62,226 nucleotides of DNA from Soonwooa sp032062245 (GCF_032062245.1 NZ_DAMBQF010000012.1:1-62226); one strand, 5' to 3'; shown: positions 17,962 through 26,861, numbered from the stretch's first letter. Notes: generated from the sequence alone by a model not told the origin. Numbers and translations are program-made.

Positions 17962-19095
17962 ATGACAGAACAAGTTTTATCAGTTGGTAATCAGCCTCAG
18001 TTTTATCGGTTAAAATTAGTTAAAAAAATAGACTTGACCAAAGATAGTTTCTTATTGGGTTTTGAAATTCCAGTTGAATTAAAGTCTGTATTTAGTTATC
18101 AATCAGGACAATATGTTAGTGTTAAGTTTATTAAAAATGAACAAGAAAAAATTAATGATTATTCGATAACGACTTCTCCTAACGAATCTAATTTTGAAAT
18201 TGCTATTAAAATTAATTCTCCCGAAAGTTCTGCTAAAGCGCTTTACGATAATTATAATATTGGTGACGAAGTCTCTGTCAGTGCGCCACAAGGACGTTTT
18301 AGTTTGGTGATAAAACCTCATGAGAAGCGCAGTATTCTTGCTTTTGCTGCGGGAATTGGGATTACCCCGATTTTTAGTCAAATTAAAAATCTACTTTTTC
18401 AAGAACCGAGAACTCGAATTTTCTTGTTTTATGGTAACAAAACTAAAGATGACGTCATTTTTGAATCTGAGTTAAATGCACTTCAACAAGAACATTCTGA
18501 TCGATTTTTTGTGTATTATTTTTTCTCACGACAAAAGATTAATAATCTGCTTTTCGAAGGACGTTTGGATGAGAAACGTGTTAATTTGATCATTAATCAG
18601 ATTTTGCATTTGGATGAGGAAGATGAAGAGTCTACGATTTGGGATGCGACGGATAAAGTTGTAATTTGTGGTCCGGGAGATATGATAAAATCCGTTGCTA
18701 ATGCATGTTACAACAACGGTATTCCGAAGCGCGATATTCATTTTGAATTGTTTGAGTCTTTTAATGATGATATTTATCCGCAGGAAAAATCTTTTCCGTT
18801 AATCGAAAATATTAAACTTAAAATTAAATACAATCATCTAACGACCGATGATATCGTTCTTAAAAACAACAAAGGAAAAATCCTGCAACAACTTTTAGGA
18901 ATGGGGATTAATGTGCCATATTCATGCAAATCTGGTGTGTGCGGAAGCTGTATTTGTAAACTTAAAAAAGGTGAAGTAGAAATGGAAGAAAACGAATATT
19001 TAACCGAAAAAGAAATGAAACAGTCGAAGATTTTGCCATGTTCTGCTATCGCAATGAGTCAAGAATTATTTTTAGATTTTGATGTAATCGATTAA
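17962..19095 (+). CDS. Ferredoxin--NAD(P)H reductase with C-terminal 2Fe-2S domain
   Basis: A 377-residue flavin reductase of the phenylacetyl-CoA oxygenase reductase (PaaE)/CDP-6-deoxy-glucose reductase kind. An FAD-binding barrel (SGQYVSVKF, DYSITTSPNE) is followed by an NAD domain (AFAAGIGITPIFSQI, VVICGPGDMIKSV). A plant-type [2Fe-2S] ferredoxin follows, with CKSGVCGSCICK and a fourth Cys in ILPCSA. No paa oxygenase subunits are nearby, so the electron acceptor is unknown. ATG at 17962 (MTEQVLS) is preferred over an upstream TTG. Confidence 0.9.
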   Translation: MTEQVLSVGNQPQFYRLKLVKKIDLTKDSFLLGFEIPVELKSVFSYQSGQYVSVKFIKNEQEKINDYSITTSPNESNFEIAIKINSPESSAKALYDNYNIGDEVSVSAPQGRFSLVIKPHEKRSILAFAAGIGITPIFSQIKNLLFQEPRTRIFLFYGNKTKDDVIFESELNALQQEHSDRFFVYYFFSRQKINNLLFEGRLDEKRVNLIINQILHLDEEDEESTIWDATDKVVICGPGDMIKSVANACYNNGIPKRDIHFELFESFNDDIYPQEKSFPLIENIKLKIKYNHLTTDDIVLKNNKGKILQQLLGMGINVPYSCKSGVCGSCICKLKKGEVEMEENEYLTEKEMKQSKILPCSAIAMSQELFLDFDVID

Positions 19096-19168
19096 TTATT
19101 TTTTCGTCTTTTTCAAAAATTATAGTTAAATTCACTCTCTCAAAAATAAGTTAAGCGAACCTGTTTGT

Positions 19169-19795
19169 ATGTTGAAGTTTATAAAATCTTTTTTCAAGAC
19201 CATCTTTATCAGCCTTGAATTGATTTTTTTGTTGATGCTGCTTGCTAACTTCTGGGTTTTTGCCTTGACGAGTGGGAGGACTTACACCAAAATCAGCAAA
19301 GTTCCACCACGCGAATGCGCCTTGGTTTTGGGAACTTCTCCAAAGATGAAATCTGGTTTTGCAAATCCTTATTTTACGTCTAGAATGGCTGCTGTTGGGA
19401 CTTTATATCACCACGGGAAAATTAAAAAAATAATCGTGAGTGGCGAAAAGTCAAAAAATTATGATGAGCCAGCTGCGATGAAGAAGTTTTTGGTTTATAC
19501 AGAAGGTGTTCCGCCAGAGATTATCATCGAAGATCCGAAAGGCTTTAACACACACAAAAGTATTTTGCGTTGCAAAGATGTCTATAAACAGAGCAATGTC
19601 ATCATTGTTTCGCAAGGTTTTCATAATCTGAGAGCGCTATTTTTTGCTCGTAATAACAATATGAACGCTTTGGGATTCGATGCACAAGATGTTACTAAAA
19701 ACGAAAGTTATTATCGCAACCATACCCGCGAATTTTTCGCAAGAGTTTTGGCGGTGTTCTATTATGTTTTGGGAATTTCGCCTAAAGAAAATTAA
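19169..19795 (+). CDS. SanA/ElyC/YdcF-family protein (DUF218)
   Basis: A 208-residue protein with one N-terminal membrane anchor (about residues 12-34) and a DUF218 domain. Matching segments are CALVLGTSPKMKSG, YFTSRMAAVGTLYHHGKIKKIIVSGEKS, DEPAAMKKFL, EDPKGFNTHKSILRCKDVY and IVSQGFHNLRALFFAR. E. coli SanA affects envelope permeability and vancomycin exclusion; the biochemical activity of the family is not settled. It stands alone, with an AT-rich gap before udk. Confidence 0.9.
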   Translation: MLKFIKSFFKTIFISLELIFLLMLLANFWVFALTSGRTYTKISKVPPRECALVLGTSPKMKSGFANPYFTSRMAAVGTLYHHGKIKKIIVSGEKSKNYDEPAAMKKFLVYTEGVPPEIIIEDPKGFNTHKSILRCKDVYKQSNVIIVSQGFHNLRALFFARNNNMNALGFDAQDVTKNESYYRNHTREFFARVLAVFYYVLGISPKEN

Positions 19796-19883
19796 TTCTT
19801 TTTTTTAATAAGATTTGTTTTAAACTTTAAAAACTAAAATCATTAAAAACAATATCCAAATCTCATTATTTCTTATCAATTCT

Positions 19884-19916
19884 TTTGTACCGAATGTTAT
19901 TTTTAAATTAAATTTG
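19884..19916 (+). promoter_or_regulatory. Promoter of udk-ftsB-mutA
   Basis: TTTG at 19884-19887 and TAAATTTG at 19909-19916 are separated by 21 bases, within the range accepted for flavobacterial promoters. The udk start codon is 15 bases downstream of the -10 box. Confidence 0.55.
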
Positions 19917-19930
19917 TAAAAAATCAAAGT

Positions 19931-20542
19931 ATGCTTGTAATTGGGATTGCCGGAGGAACGGGATCAGGAAAAACGACTGTTGTTAACAAAATTCTCCAAC
20001 AGCTTAATGTTGAAGGCGTTAACGTTCTTTCTCAGGACAATTATTACCATGATAATCCAAATTTAACTTTGGTGGAGCGTGAAGCGCTCAATTATGACCA
20101 CCCAAAATCTATCGATTTTGAATTGTTGACGCAACACGTTAAAGCGCTTAAAAATAATCAATCGATTGAGCAACCTGTTTATTCGTTTGTGACGCATTCG
20201 AGAACTGGTGATCATGTTTTGGTGGAGCCGAAAAATGTATTAATAGTCGAAGGAATTCTAGTTTTAACAAATAAAGAATTGCTTAAAGAATATGATCTTA
20301 AAGTCTTCGTACACACAGATTCTGACGAAAGATTAATCCGAAGAATTCGTCGCGATACACAAGAACGTGGAAGAGATTTGCAAGAAGTGCTTCATCGCTA
20401 CCAAACGACGCTTAAACCGATGCACCAAGAGTTTATCGAACCATCAAAAAACGAAGCCGATCTTATCGTACCGAACATGAAAAACAATACCGTTGCTATT
20501 GATTTTCTGACCACAGTTATTAACAATTCATTGAAAAAATAA
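19931..20542 (+). CDS. udk: Uridine kinase
   Basis: Phosphorylates uridine and cytidine in pyrimidine salvage. The 203-residue P-loop kinase begins GIAGGTGSGKTTVVNKIL and has LSQDNYYHD, YDHPKSIDFELL, VEGILVLTNKELL and FVHTDSDERLIRRIRRDTQERGR, all standard Udk blocks. It heads an operon with ftsB and mutA: the ftsB ATG overlaps its stop. The stop (TAA, 20540-20542) shares one base with the next ATG. Confidence 0.96.
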   Translation: MLVIGIAGGTGSGKTTVVNKILQQLNVEGVNVLSQDNYYHDNPNLTLVEREALNYDHPKSIDFELLTQHVKALKNNQSIEQPVYSFVTHSRTGDHVLVEPKNVLIVEGILVLTNKELLKEYDLKVFVHTDSDERLIRRIRRDTQERGRDLQEVLHRYQTTLKPMHQEFIEPSKNEADLIVPNMKNNTVAIDFLTTVINNSLKK

Positions 20543-20892
20543 TGAAAGAGCTGATCAAAGATATCAAGAAGAAATCTAGCGGTTATAAATTTGTAACCAG
20601 CTACATTCTTAATAAATATACCATTACTTTGGTGGCGTTTTTTGCATGGATGATATTCTTTGACAACACCTCTTTTCTAGTTGTTAATGAACTAAATGGT
20701 GACATTACAAAGTATGAGCATCAGTTGGCTTATTACAAATCCGAATACGAGAAAAACGATGCTTTCTACAAAAAGCTGATGAATAATAAAGACGAGAAAG
20801 AAAAATATGCTCGTGAAAATTACTTCATGAAAAAGCCAAATGAAGAAATCTTTATTCTCGTTGCCGATAGTACAAAAATTGATAAAAAGTAA
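20542..20892 (+). CDS. FtsB/DivIC-family septum formation initiator
   Basis: A 116-residue bitopic protein: short cytoplasmic N-terminus, one membrane helix (ITLVAFFAWMIFFDN) and a periplasmic coiled coil (LNGDITKYEHQLAYYKSEYEKND) ending with ENYFMKKPNEEIFIL, where the Arg-Glu/Tyr-hydrophobic motif of DivIC/FtsB proteins lies. The family bridges FtsL and FtsQ in the divisome. It sits between udk and mutA in one operon, separated from mutA by two bases. Confidence 0.88.
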   Translation: MKELIKDIKKKSSGYKFVTSYILNKYTITLVAFFAWMIFFDNTSFLVVNELNGDITKYEHQLAYYKSEYEKNDAFYKKLMNNKDEKEKYARENYFMKKPNEEIFILVADSTKIDKK

Positions 20893-20894
20893 AA

Positions 20895-22052
20895 ATGGAA
20901 TTTCCGAAAGTTAGTCTTCAAGATTGGGAACAATTGGTGAAAAAACAATTGAAAACTGATGATATTGATAGCGTTTTAATCAAAGAAAATCTTGAAAATA
21001 TTGTTGTAAAAGGTTATTACGATAACAGTACACCAAAAGCTGAAAAGCTCCCGCGTATCGAAGAAAGTACACATCTTGTTGCTAAATACAAAGACTTTTT
21101 GGAGGAAGATGCCTACGCTTTTTTGATAGATAAAGATGTTAAAGTTTCGGAGAAAACTTTGTTTTTTTCTAATCCAGATTTAGTAAATCTTACAACAGCT
21201 GAGACCAATCAATATGTTAGTTTGGTTGATGTTTTTTCTAAAGATGCTAGTATTGATGAAGCTTTGGTGCAGTCTTTAGTTAAAAATAATTTCAAAAGAA
21301 ATATCGGTGTCGATGTTTCAGTTTATCAAAATGCTGGAGCTTCTATAGTACAGCAATTGGCGATTGCTTTAGCAAAATCTAAAGATTTGGTGGAGAAATT
21401 TGGATCTGAAATTTTAGAAAAACTAAGTTTCAGATTCGCAATTGGACATCAATATTTTTTAGAAATTGCTAAAATTAGAGCGTTTAAATATTTGTTCAAT
21501 CAACTTTCTAAAGAATATGGATTGAATTTATTTCCATACATTTTTGCGGAGACAAGTTTTAGAAATAAAGCCAATAACGACGAAGAGAATAATTTGATTC
21601 GATCGACGCTAGAGTTGTCTGCTGCGATGATTGGCGGTGCTGATGCGGTTTTTGCCAACGATTTCAAAATTAAAAATCAAACCAAACTTTCTGAAGAGTT
21701 GTCTTTTAAGCAGATGATTGTTTTGGCGTACGAAAGTATTATCAACGTTTTTGAAGATGCGACGTCTGGAAGTTATGTAATCGAAGATGTGACACGCCAG
21801 TTGTCTGAGCAAGCTTGGACTTTGTTTTTAGATTTTGAAAACAAAGGTGGATTTGCGGAGAACATCAAAAATGGAGCAATCCAAGAGATGATTTTCGAGC
21901 AAGCGACGAAAGAGCAAACTTGGGTAGAAGAAGGCAAAATCAAGTTAATCGGTGTTAATCTTTATCCAAAGTTGGAGGTTAGAAAGCAAGTTTCGGATCT
22001 TTACAATGACAACGAAATAAAAGCTGTACGATGGGCAGAAATGTTTGAATAG
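20895..22052 (+). CDS. mutA: Methylmalonyl-CoA mutase small subunit-like protein
   Basis: A 385-residue protein with the mutase TIM-barrel family signature but no C-terminal cobalamin-binding domain, as for small (beta) subunits. NIGVDVSVYQNAGASIVQQLAIALA, FRFAIGHQYFLEIAKIRAFKYLF, NLFPYIFAETSFRN and LELSAAMIGGADAVFANDF match the family. The large, catalytic subunit usually follows directly; here the next gene is a methyltransferase, so the large subunit is absent from this window. A 13-base direct repeat overlaps its stop (22045-22057 and 22071-22083). Confidence 0.88.
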   Translation: MEFPKVSLQDWEQLVKKQLKTDDIDSVLIKENLENIVVKGYYDNSTPKAEKLPRIEESTHLVAKYKDFLEEDAYAFLIDKDVKVSEKTLFFSNPDLVNLTTAETNQYVSLVDVFSKDASIDEALVQSLVKNNFKRNIGVDVSVYQNAGASIVQQLAIALAKSKDLVEKFGSEILEKLSFRFAIGHQYFLEIAKIRAFKYLFNQLSKEYGLNLFPYIFAETSFRNKANNDEENNLIRSTLELSAAMIGGADAVFANDFKIKNQTKLSEELSFKQMIVLAYESIINVFEDATSGSYVIEDVTRQLSEQAWTLFLDFENKGGFAENIKNGAIQEMIFEQATKEQTWVEEGKIKLIGVNLYPKLEVRKQVSDLYNDNEIKAVRWAEMFE

Positions 22053-22178
22053 TTTTTTTTAATCGTCAATTTGAATAGTTTTTCGAAATCTAAATGAGAA
22101 AAATTGTAGCGAAAATGGATTGACAAAATAAAACTTCTATAAAAAATTCGAACTGACGTATTTTCAGATATTTTAAAA

Positions 22179-23330
22179 ATGGAAAAACTTCTTAAGAAAG
22201 AAATTCAAAATTATATTAATGCAAATCTCGACGCAGATTTGCATTCTTTGTTATTGAAGAAATCACCTTTTGAGGGCGTTTCTATGCAAGAAATTGTGCA
22301 ACAAATTAAAGGTCGAAAAGTTGCCGAAAAGAAGTTTCCGTTTTTGAAAAAAGACAACATTATTTTTCCTCCAAATCTCAATCTAGAACAAGCTTCGTCA
22401 GAAGTTACGGCGGCTTATAAATCTGAATTTTTAAAAGGTAAAAACTTCCTCGATTTGACTTGTGGTTTTGGAATTGACGCTTATTTTCTTTCCAAGAATT
22501 TTGATGAAATTGATTTGGTTGAGCAGAATCCACAGCTTATCAAAATTGTTGAACAAAATTGGAAAATCCTTGGCAGAAAAGCTAATTTCCACAGTCTTGA
22601 TTTAGAAGATTTTTTAAGTCAAAACAAAAGGCATTTTGATGTCATTTATCTCGATCCCGCGCGTCGTGACCAAAATCTAAAGAAGAAATTTTTATTGGAA
22701 GATTTATCACCCAATATTTTAGAAATTCAAGATCAATTATTAGAAATTGGCGATAAAGTTATCATTAAACTTTCGCCGTTAATCGATATTAGCTATTTGG
22801 TGTCGGAGGTTAAATATCTTTTGAAAATTGAAATTATTGCTTGGCGAAATGACGTTAAAGAGCTGGTTTTAACTTTAGAAAAGAATGTTGTTTCGGGTAA
22901 TCCATTGATTTCTTGTATTAATTTGGAAAGTCAAGATTCTACATTCGAATTTCATTTTGAAGATGAGAAATCAATAAAAGCTGACTTTGGCGAAGTAGAA
23001 GATTATCTTTATATTCCAAATAATGCAGTTCTAAAATCGGGTGCATTTAATAGTATTTCGAAATTATTTAATCTTAAAAAATTACATCCAAACACGCATC
23101 TTTACACATCTTCGCAATTGTTAAATGATTTCTCAGGAAGAATTTTAAAAGTAGAAAATATCGATCCTAAAAAATTAATTAAAAACGAGAAGTTTAATAT
23201 TATTTCTAAAAATCATCCATTGACGCCAGACGAGATTAAAAAGAAGTATAAAATAAAAGACGGTGGACAAGATTATTTAGTTTTTACACAAAGTCAAAAA
23301 GCCAAATTGGTCCTCCGTAGTTTACATTAA
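22179..23330 (+). CDS. SAM-dependent methyltransferase with THUMP-like domain
   Basis: A 383-residue class I methyltransferase. The SAM-binding motif is FLDLTCGFGIDAYFLSKNF with DLVEQNPQLIKI. The catalytic-type motif DVIYLDPARRDQN is characteristic of this Bacteroidota family, and IIKLSPLIDI follows. The C-terminal part (from about 290) resembles the THUMP-like domain that accompanies RNA-related methyltransferases. The substrate is unknown; RNA is inferred from the domain type. It stands between mutA and a small lipoprotein gene. Confidence 0.85.
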   Translation: MEKLLKKEIQNYINANLDADLHSLLLKKSPFEGVSMQEIVQQIKGRKVAEKKFPFLKKDNIIFPPNLNLEQASSEVTAAYKSEFLKGKNFLDLTCGFGIDAYFLSKNFDEIDLVEQNPQLIKIVEQNWKILGRKANFHSLDLEDFLSQNKRHFDVIYLDPARRDQNLKKKFLLEDLSPNILEIQDQLLEIGDKVIIKLSPLIDISYLVSEVKYLLKIEIIAWRNDVKELVLTLEKNVVSGNPLISCINLESQDSTFEFHFEDEKSIKADFGEVEDYLYIPNNAVLKSGAFNSISKLFNLKKLHPNTHLYTSSQLLNDFSGRILKVENIDPKKLIKNEKFNIISKNHPLTPDEIKKKYKIKDGGQDYLVFTQSQKAKLVLRSLH

Positions 23331-23370
23331 ACATAATTAATAAGATTCGGAATAAATTTCTGATAATTAT

Positions 23371-23401
23371 TTTGTTGTACGAACGAGTTTTAGTAATTTT
23401 G
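23371..23401 (+). promoter_or_regulatory. Consensus promoter of the small lipoprotein gene
   Basis: TTTG at 23371-23374, 19 bases, then TAATTTTG at 23394-23401: a perfect match to the Bacteroidota housekeeping promoter. The start codon is at 23420, giving a leader of roughly a dozen bases. Confidence 0.8.
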
Positions 23402-23419
23402 AACTTTAAAATTTTAAGA

Positions 23420-23656
23420 ATGAAAAAATCTCTTTTATTATTGGCTTCAGCTTTATTTGTAGTATCTTGTAGTTTACCAGAAGGAGGTAACAAAGGTCGT
23501 CTTAAAAAAACTGACGATGTTGTTAGATATGACGATCCTAACGCACCACACGGAACTTACGAAACTAAAGTTGACACGACAAAAGCTGCTCCAGTACAGA
23601 CTGCGGTTGCGACGCCAACAGAAGCTGCAAAAGTTGATACTGTTAAAGTTAAGTAA
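23420..23656 (+). CDS. Small lipoprotein of unknown function
   Basis: A 78-residue secreted lipoprotein: signal peptide MKKSLLLLASALFVVSC with lipobox Cys17, then a low-complexity, Thr/Ala/Val-rich tail (DTTKAAPVQTAVATPTEAAK). No catalytic domain is visible. The ATG at 23420 is preferred to an upstream in-frame start because the signal peptide begins there and a perfect promoter lies just before it. It has its own promoter and terminator, suggesting a strongly expressed single gene. Confidence 0.85.
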   Translation: MKKSLLLLASALFVVSCSLPEGGNKGRLKKTDDVVRYDDPNAPHGTYETKVDTTKAAPVQTAVATPTEAAKVDTVKVK

Positions 23657-23677
23657 TAATAGATTCTCACAATATAT

Positions 23678-23705
23678 AATGTCTTACTCGCGTGAGACAT
23701 TTTTT
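23678..23705 (+). terminator. Intrinsic terminator after the small lipoprotein
   Basis: AATGTCTTAC pairs with GTGAGACATT (ten pairs, one G-T) around TCGC, followed by a run of T. Confidence 0.85.
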
Positions 23706-23734
23706 ATATCAATTAATTCCAAATAGTTTTAGAT

Positions 23735-25117
23735 ATGAACGAAACTCAAAATTATATTCAGGAAAACAAACAACGTTTTTTAGACGAGTTGTTTGATGTG
23801 TTAAGAATTGCGTCAATTAGTGCTGATCCAGCTTACAAAGACGAAGTTCTGAAATGTGCTGACACGGTAGCGGATCACTTAAAAAAAGCGGGTGCTGACA
23901 ATGTAGAAGTTTTAAAAACTAAAGGCTATCCTGTAGCTTATGGCGAAAAGATGATTGATCCCGCTTTACCAACGGTTTTGGTGTACGGACATTATGATGT
24001 TCAACCAGCTGATCCGTTAGAATTGTGGACAAGTGATCCTTTTGAGCCAGTCGTTAAGAAAACAGAATTACATCCAGACGGTGCAATTTTCGCACGTGGT
24101 TCTGCGGATGATAAAGGTCAATTCTTCATGCATGTTAAAGCTTTCGAAGCCATGATGAAAACGAATTCTTTGCCTTGTAATGTTAAATTTATTATTGAAG
24201 GAGAAGAAGAAGTTGGTTCTGCAAGTTTAGCTGATTTCTTAGAAGAAAATAAAGAAAAACTAAAATGTGATGTTATCTTGATTTCGGATACGCATATTTA
24301 TTCGGTTGAGCAGCCAACGGTTACGACAGGACTTAGGGGTCTTAGCTATGTAGAAGTAGAAGTGGAAGGTCCTAACAGAGATTTACATTCTGGACTTTAT
24401 GGAGGCGCAGTTCCTAATCCAATTAATGTTTTAGCTAAAATGATTGGTGACCTTATCGATGACAAAGGCCATATTACAATTGATGGTTTCTACGATAATG
24501 TTTTGGTTGTTTCTGACGAAGATCGTAAAGCAATGAACAAACTAAAAGATGACCCAGAAGCTTACAAAAAGTCTATTGGATTAAATGACATCCAAGGCGA
24601 AGAAGGCTACACAACTTTAGAAAGAGCATCTATCCGTCCAACATTGGATGTTAATGGTATTTGGGGAGGTTATACTGGCGAAGGTGCAAAAACCGTTATC
24701 GCTTCTAAAGCTTTTGCTAAAATCTCAATGCGTTTGGTTCCGAATCAAACACCTGAAGAAATTACAGAGAAATTCACAAAATATTTCGAGAAGATTGCTC
24801 CTAAAAGTGTTAAGGTTAAAGTGACGCCTCACCATGGTGGAATGCCTTATGTTTTAGAAAGCGATACTAAAGAATTCCAAGCTGCTAAAAAAGCAATGGA
24901 ACAAGCTTTCGGTAGAGAAGTCCTTCCTTATAGAAGTGGCGGAAGTATTCCGATTACGTCTTTATTTGAAAAAGTATTGGGTGCAAAATCAGTATTAATG
25001 GGCTTTGGTCTAGACTCTGATGCGATACATTCTCCTAACGAACATTATGGATTGTATAACTATTACAAAGGAATTGAGAGTATCCCATATTTTTTTGAAT
25101 ATTATACAAAAGGTTAA
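23735..25117 (+). CDS. M20-family dipeptidase
   Basis: A 460-residue zinc metallopeptidase of the M20 (CNDP/PepV-like) family. Metal-binding blocks visible are VLVYGHYDVQPADPLELW (His and Asp), ARGSADDKGQFFMHVKAF (Asp), IIEGEEEVGSASL (Glu-Glu) and the dimerisation-domain His in RDLHSGLYGGAVPNP; the last metal ligand lies in DAIHSPNEH. It lacks a signal peptide, so cytoplasmic dipeptide breakdown is likely. It ends nine bases before its terminator. Confidence 0.94.
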   Translation: MNETQNYIQENKQRFLDELFDVLRIASISADPAYKDEVLKCADTVADHLKKAGADNVEVLKTKGYPVAYGEKMIDPALPTVLVYGHYDVQPADPLELWTSDPFEPVVKKTELHPDGAIFARGSADDKGQFFMHVKAFEAMMKTNSLPCNVKFIIEGEEEVGSASLADFLEENKEKLKCDVILISDTHIYSVEQPTVTTGLRGLSYVEVEVEGPNRDLHSGLYGGAVPNPINVLAKMIGDLIDDKGHITIDGFYDNVLVVSDEDRKAMNKLKDDPEAYKKSIGLNDIQGEEGYTTLERASIRPTLDVNGIWGGYTGEGAKTVIASKAFAKISMRLVPNQTPEEITEKFTKYFEKIAPKSVKVKVTPHHGGMPYVLESDTKEFQAAKKAMEQAFGREVLPYRSGGSIPITSLFEKVLGAKSVLMGFGLDSDAIHSPNEHYGLYNYYKGIESIPYFFEYYTKG

Positions 25118-25125
25118 AATATATT

Positions 25126-25156
25126 AAAAGACTATTCGAAAGGATTGTCTTTTTTT
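25126..25156 (+). terminator. Intrinsic terminator after the M20 dipeptidase
   Basis: AAAAGAC pairs with GTCTTTT, extended by ATTC/GGAT across one T-T mismatch, with a GAAA loop and a T tract. A -10-like TATTTTTG (25156-25163) for the following SDR gene overlaps its end. Confidence 0.75.
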
Positions 25157-25181
25157 ATTTTTGTAGAACTAAATTATCAAT

Positions 25182-25889
25182 ATGTCACAAAATAAAGTAG
25201 CTTATATAACAGGTGGAACAAAAGGCGTTGGTTTTGGAATTGCAGAAGTTCTGCTGGAGAATGGTTTCAAAATCGCTTTCTCAGGGCGAAAAGCTGAAGA
25301 TGTAGAAAAAGCTTCAAAACAATTGGATGCTTCTGGCGACAATGTTTTAGGAATTATTTCGGATGTTAAAAATTTTGACGATGAGCAAAAAGCGATTTCG
25401 AAAGTTGTTGAGAAATTTGGAAGATTAGATTTGGTAATTGCTAATGCAGGTTTGGGACATTTTGCACCAATCGAAGATTTGAGTATCGATGATTGGCAGG
25501 ATATGATTGATACCAATTTGACGGGCGTTTTTTATACTTTAAAATCGAGCATCGACGCTTTAAAGAAAACCGAAGGTTATTTTATTTCGATTGCGAGTTT
25601 GGCTGGCGAATACTTTTTTGAAAAGGGAAGTGGTTATAATGCTTCCAAGTTTGGTGTTGTAGGATTTACACAAGCAGCCATGTTGGATCTTAGAAAGTAC
25701 AATATTAAATGTTCTGTGATTTTGCCGGGCTCGATTAATACCTATTTTAACAATTCGGAACCGTCAGAAGAAGAGTCGTGGAAGATACAACCGAGAGATG
25801 TTGGTGATTTGGTTTTAAATATGATGAAAATGGATCCTCGTGTTTTACCATCAAAAATTGAATTAAGAGCTTCTCAAGTCAAAAAATAA
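25182..25889 (+). CDS. Short-chain dehydrogenase/reductase
   Basis: A 235-residue classical SDR: cofactor motif YITGGTKGVGFGIAE, NAG block LVIANAGLGHFAP, and the catalytic Ser-Tyr-Lys in SIASLAGEYF and YNASKFGVVG. An Arg in AFSGRKAED just after the first helix suggests NADP preference. The substrate is unknown. It has its own -10-like box (TATTTTTG, 25156-25163) after the terminator of the preceding gene. Confidence 0.9.
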   Translation: MSQNKVAYITGGTKGVGFGIAEVLLENGFKIAFSGRKAEDVEKASKQLDASGDNVLGIISDVKNFDDEQKAISKVVEKFGRLDLVIANAGLGHFAPIEDLSIDDWQDMIDTNLTGVFYTLKSSIDALKKTEGYFISIASLAGEYFFEKGSGYNASKFGVVGFTQAAMLDLRKYNIKCSVILPGSINTYFNNSEPSEEESWKIQPRDVGDLVLNMMKMDPRVLPSKIELRASQVKK

Positions 25890-26050
25890 TTAAACAAAAT
25901 AGGATTGCGGATTTATAAATGATTTTTGGGAATTATGATTCTTGTCAAAACTTTGGATTTGTTTTAAAATTTAATTCAAAACTTTTTGAAGATTCTTGTC
26001 ATATTCCTTTTAATCAAATGTTGACGGATTCTTATTCATAAAATAACAAA

Positions 26051-26070
26051 ATATTATGCGTGCATAGTAT
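26051..26070. promoter_or_regulatory. Candidate MarR operator, etfBA copy
   Basis: ATATTATGCGTGCATAGTAT differs at one base from the palindrome upstream of the MarR-fad operon (15152-15171). It ends seven bases before a -10-like TATATTTA (26078-26085), the same spacing as in the fad promoter. The -33 position 19 bases before that box is again TATG within the palindrome. Confidence 0.75.
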
Positions 26071-26077
26071 TATTTAG

Positions 26078-26085
26078 TATATTTA
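26078..26085 (+). promoter_or_regulatory. -10 box of etfBA
   Basis: TATATTTA matches TAnnTTTG except at the last base. It lies 29 bases before the etfB start and seven bases after the operator palindrome. Confidence 0.5.
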
Positions 26086-26114
26086 CAAAGCTTAATTTCA
26101 AAAAAATTATCCAA

Positions 26115-26861
26115 ATGAAAATATTAGTTTGCATCAGCAGTGTGCCTGATACGACAAGTAAAATTAACTTTACAGCAGACAAATCTGCTTTCGACAAAAA
26201 CGGAATCCAATGGGTAATTAATCCTTTGGACGAATTTGCTTTAACAAAAGCTATAAAATTACAAGAAAGCCAAGGTGCTACAGTTACTGTGGTTAACGTT
26301 GGTGATGCTGGGACAGAAGCTGTTATCCGTAAAGCATTAGCAATTGGTGCTAACGATGCAGTTAGAGTTAACTCAGAAGCTAAAGATAGTTATTCGGTGG
26401 CTAAAGAGATTGCCAAAATCGCTCAAGACGGTGCATACGATGTTGTATTAGCTGGTAAAGAATCTATCGATTATAACGGTGGAGCAGTACCAGGTATGGT
26501 TGCAGCATTGCTTAACCAACCTTTCGTTAACGCTTGTGTTGGTCTAGATATCAACGGCGCAGAAGCTACAGCAGTTAGAGAGATTGAAGGTGGTAAAGAA
26601 ACTATTTCTGTTAAACTACCTGCAGTTATCGCTGGTCAAAAAGGTATTGTTGAAGAAAAAGATCTTATCATCCCTAATATGAGAGGGATTATGTCTGCAA
26701 GAACAAAGCCTTTACAAGTTGTAGAACCTAGCAATAAAGAAGTTAAAGTTGATGCTATTTCTTTTGATGCAGTTCCGCCAAGAGCAGCTGTTAAATTGGT
26801 TTCTCCTGACAACTTAGACGAATTGGTAAGATTACTTCACGAAGAAGCTAAAGTTATCTAA
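26115..26861 (+). CDS. etfB: Electron transfer flavoprotein subunit beta
   Basis: EtfB forms the ETF heterodimer with EtfA, taking electrons from acyl-CoA dehydrogenases and passing them to ETF:quinone oxidoreductase. The 248-residue protein has the family blocks INPLDEFALTKAIKLQE, VLAGKESIDYNGGAVPGMVAALL and KLPAVIAGQKGIVEEKDL. It is followed by etfA after 93 bases. The shared operator suggests co-control with the acyl-CoA dehydrogenase operon about 11 kb away. Confidence 0.96.
   Translation: MKILVCISSVPDTTSKINFTADKSAFDKNGIQWVINPLDEFALTKAIKLQESQGATVTVVNVGDAGTEAVIRKALAIGANDAVRVNSEAKDSYSVAKEIAKIAQDGAYDVVLAGKESIDYNGGAVPGMVAALLNQPFVNACVGLDINGAEATAVREIEGGKETISVKLPAVIAGQKGIVEEKDLIIPNMRGIMSARTKPLQVVEPSNKEVKVDAISFDAVPPRAAVKLVSPDNLDELVRLLHEEAKVI

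Noticed and set aside
22053..22178. Possible remnant of the mutase large subunit
   Set aside because: No frame in this gap reads as mutase sequence; only a 13-base direct repeat is seen.
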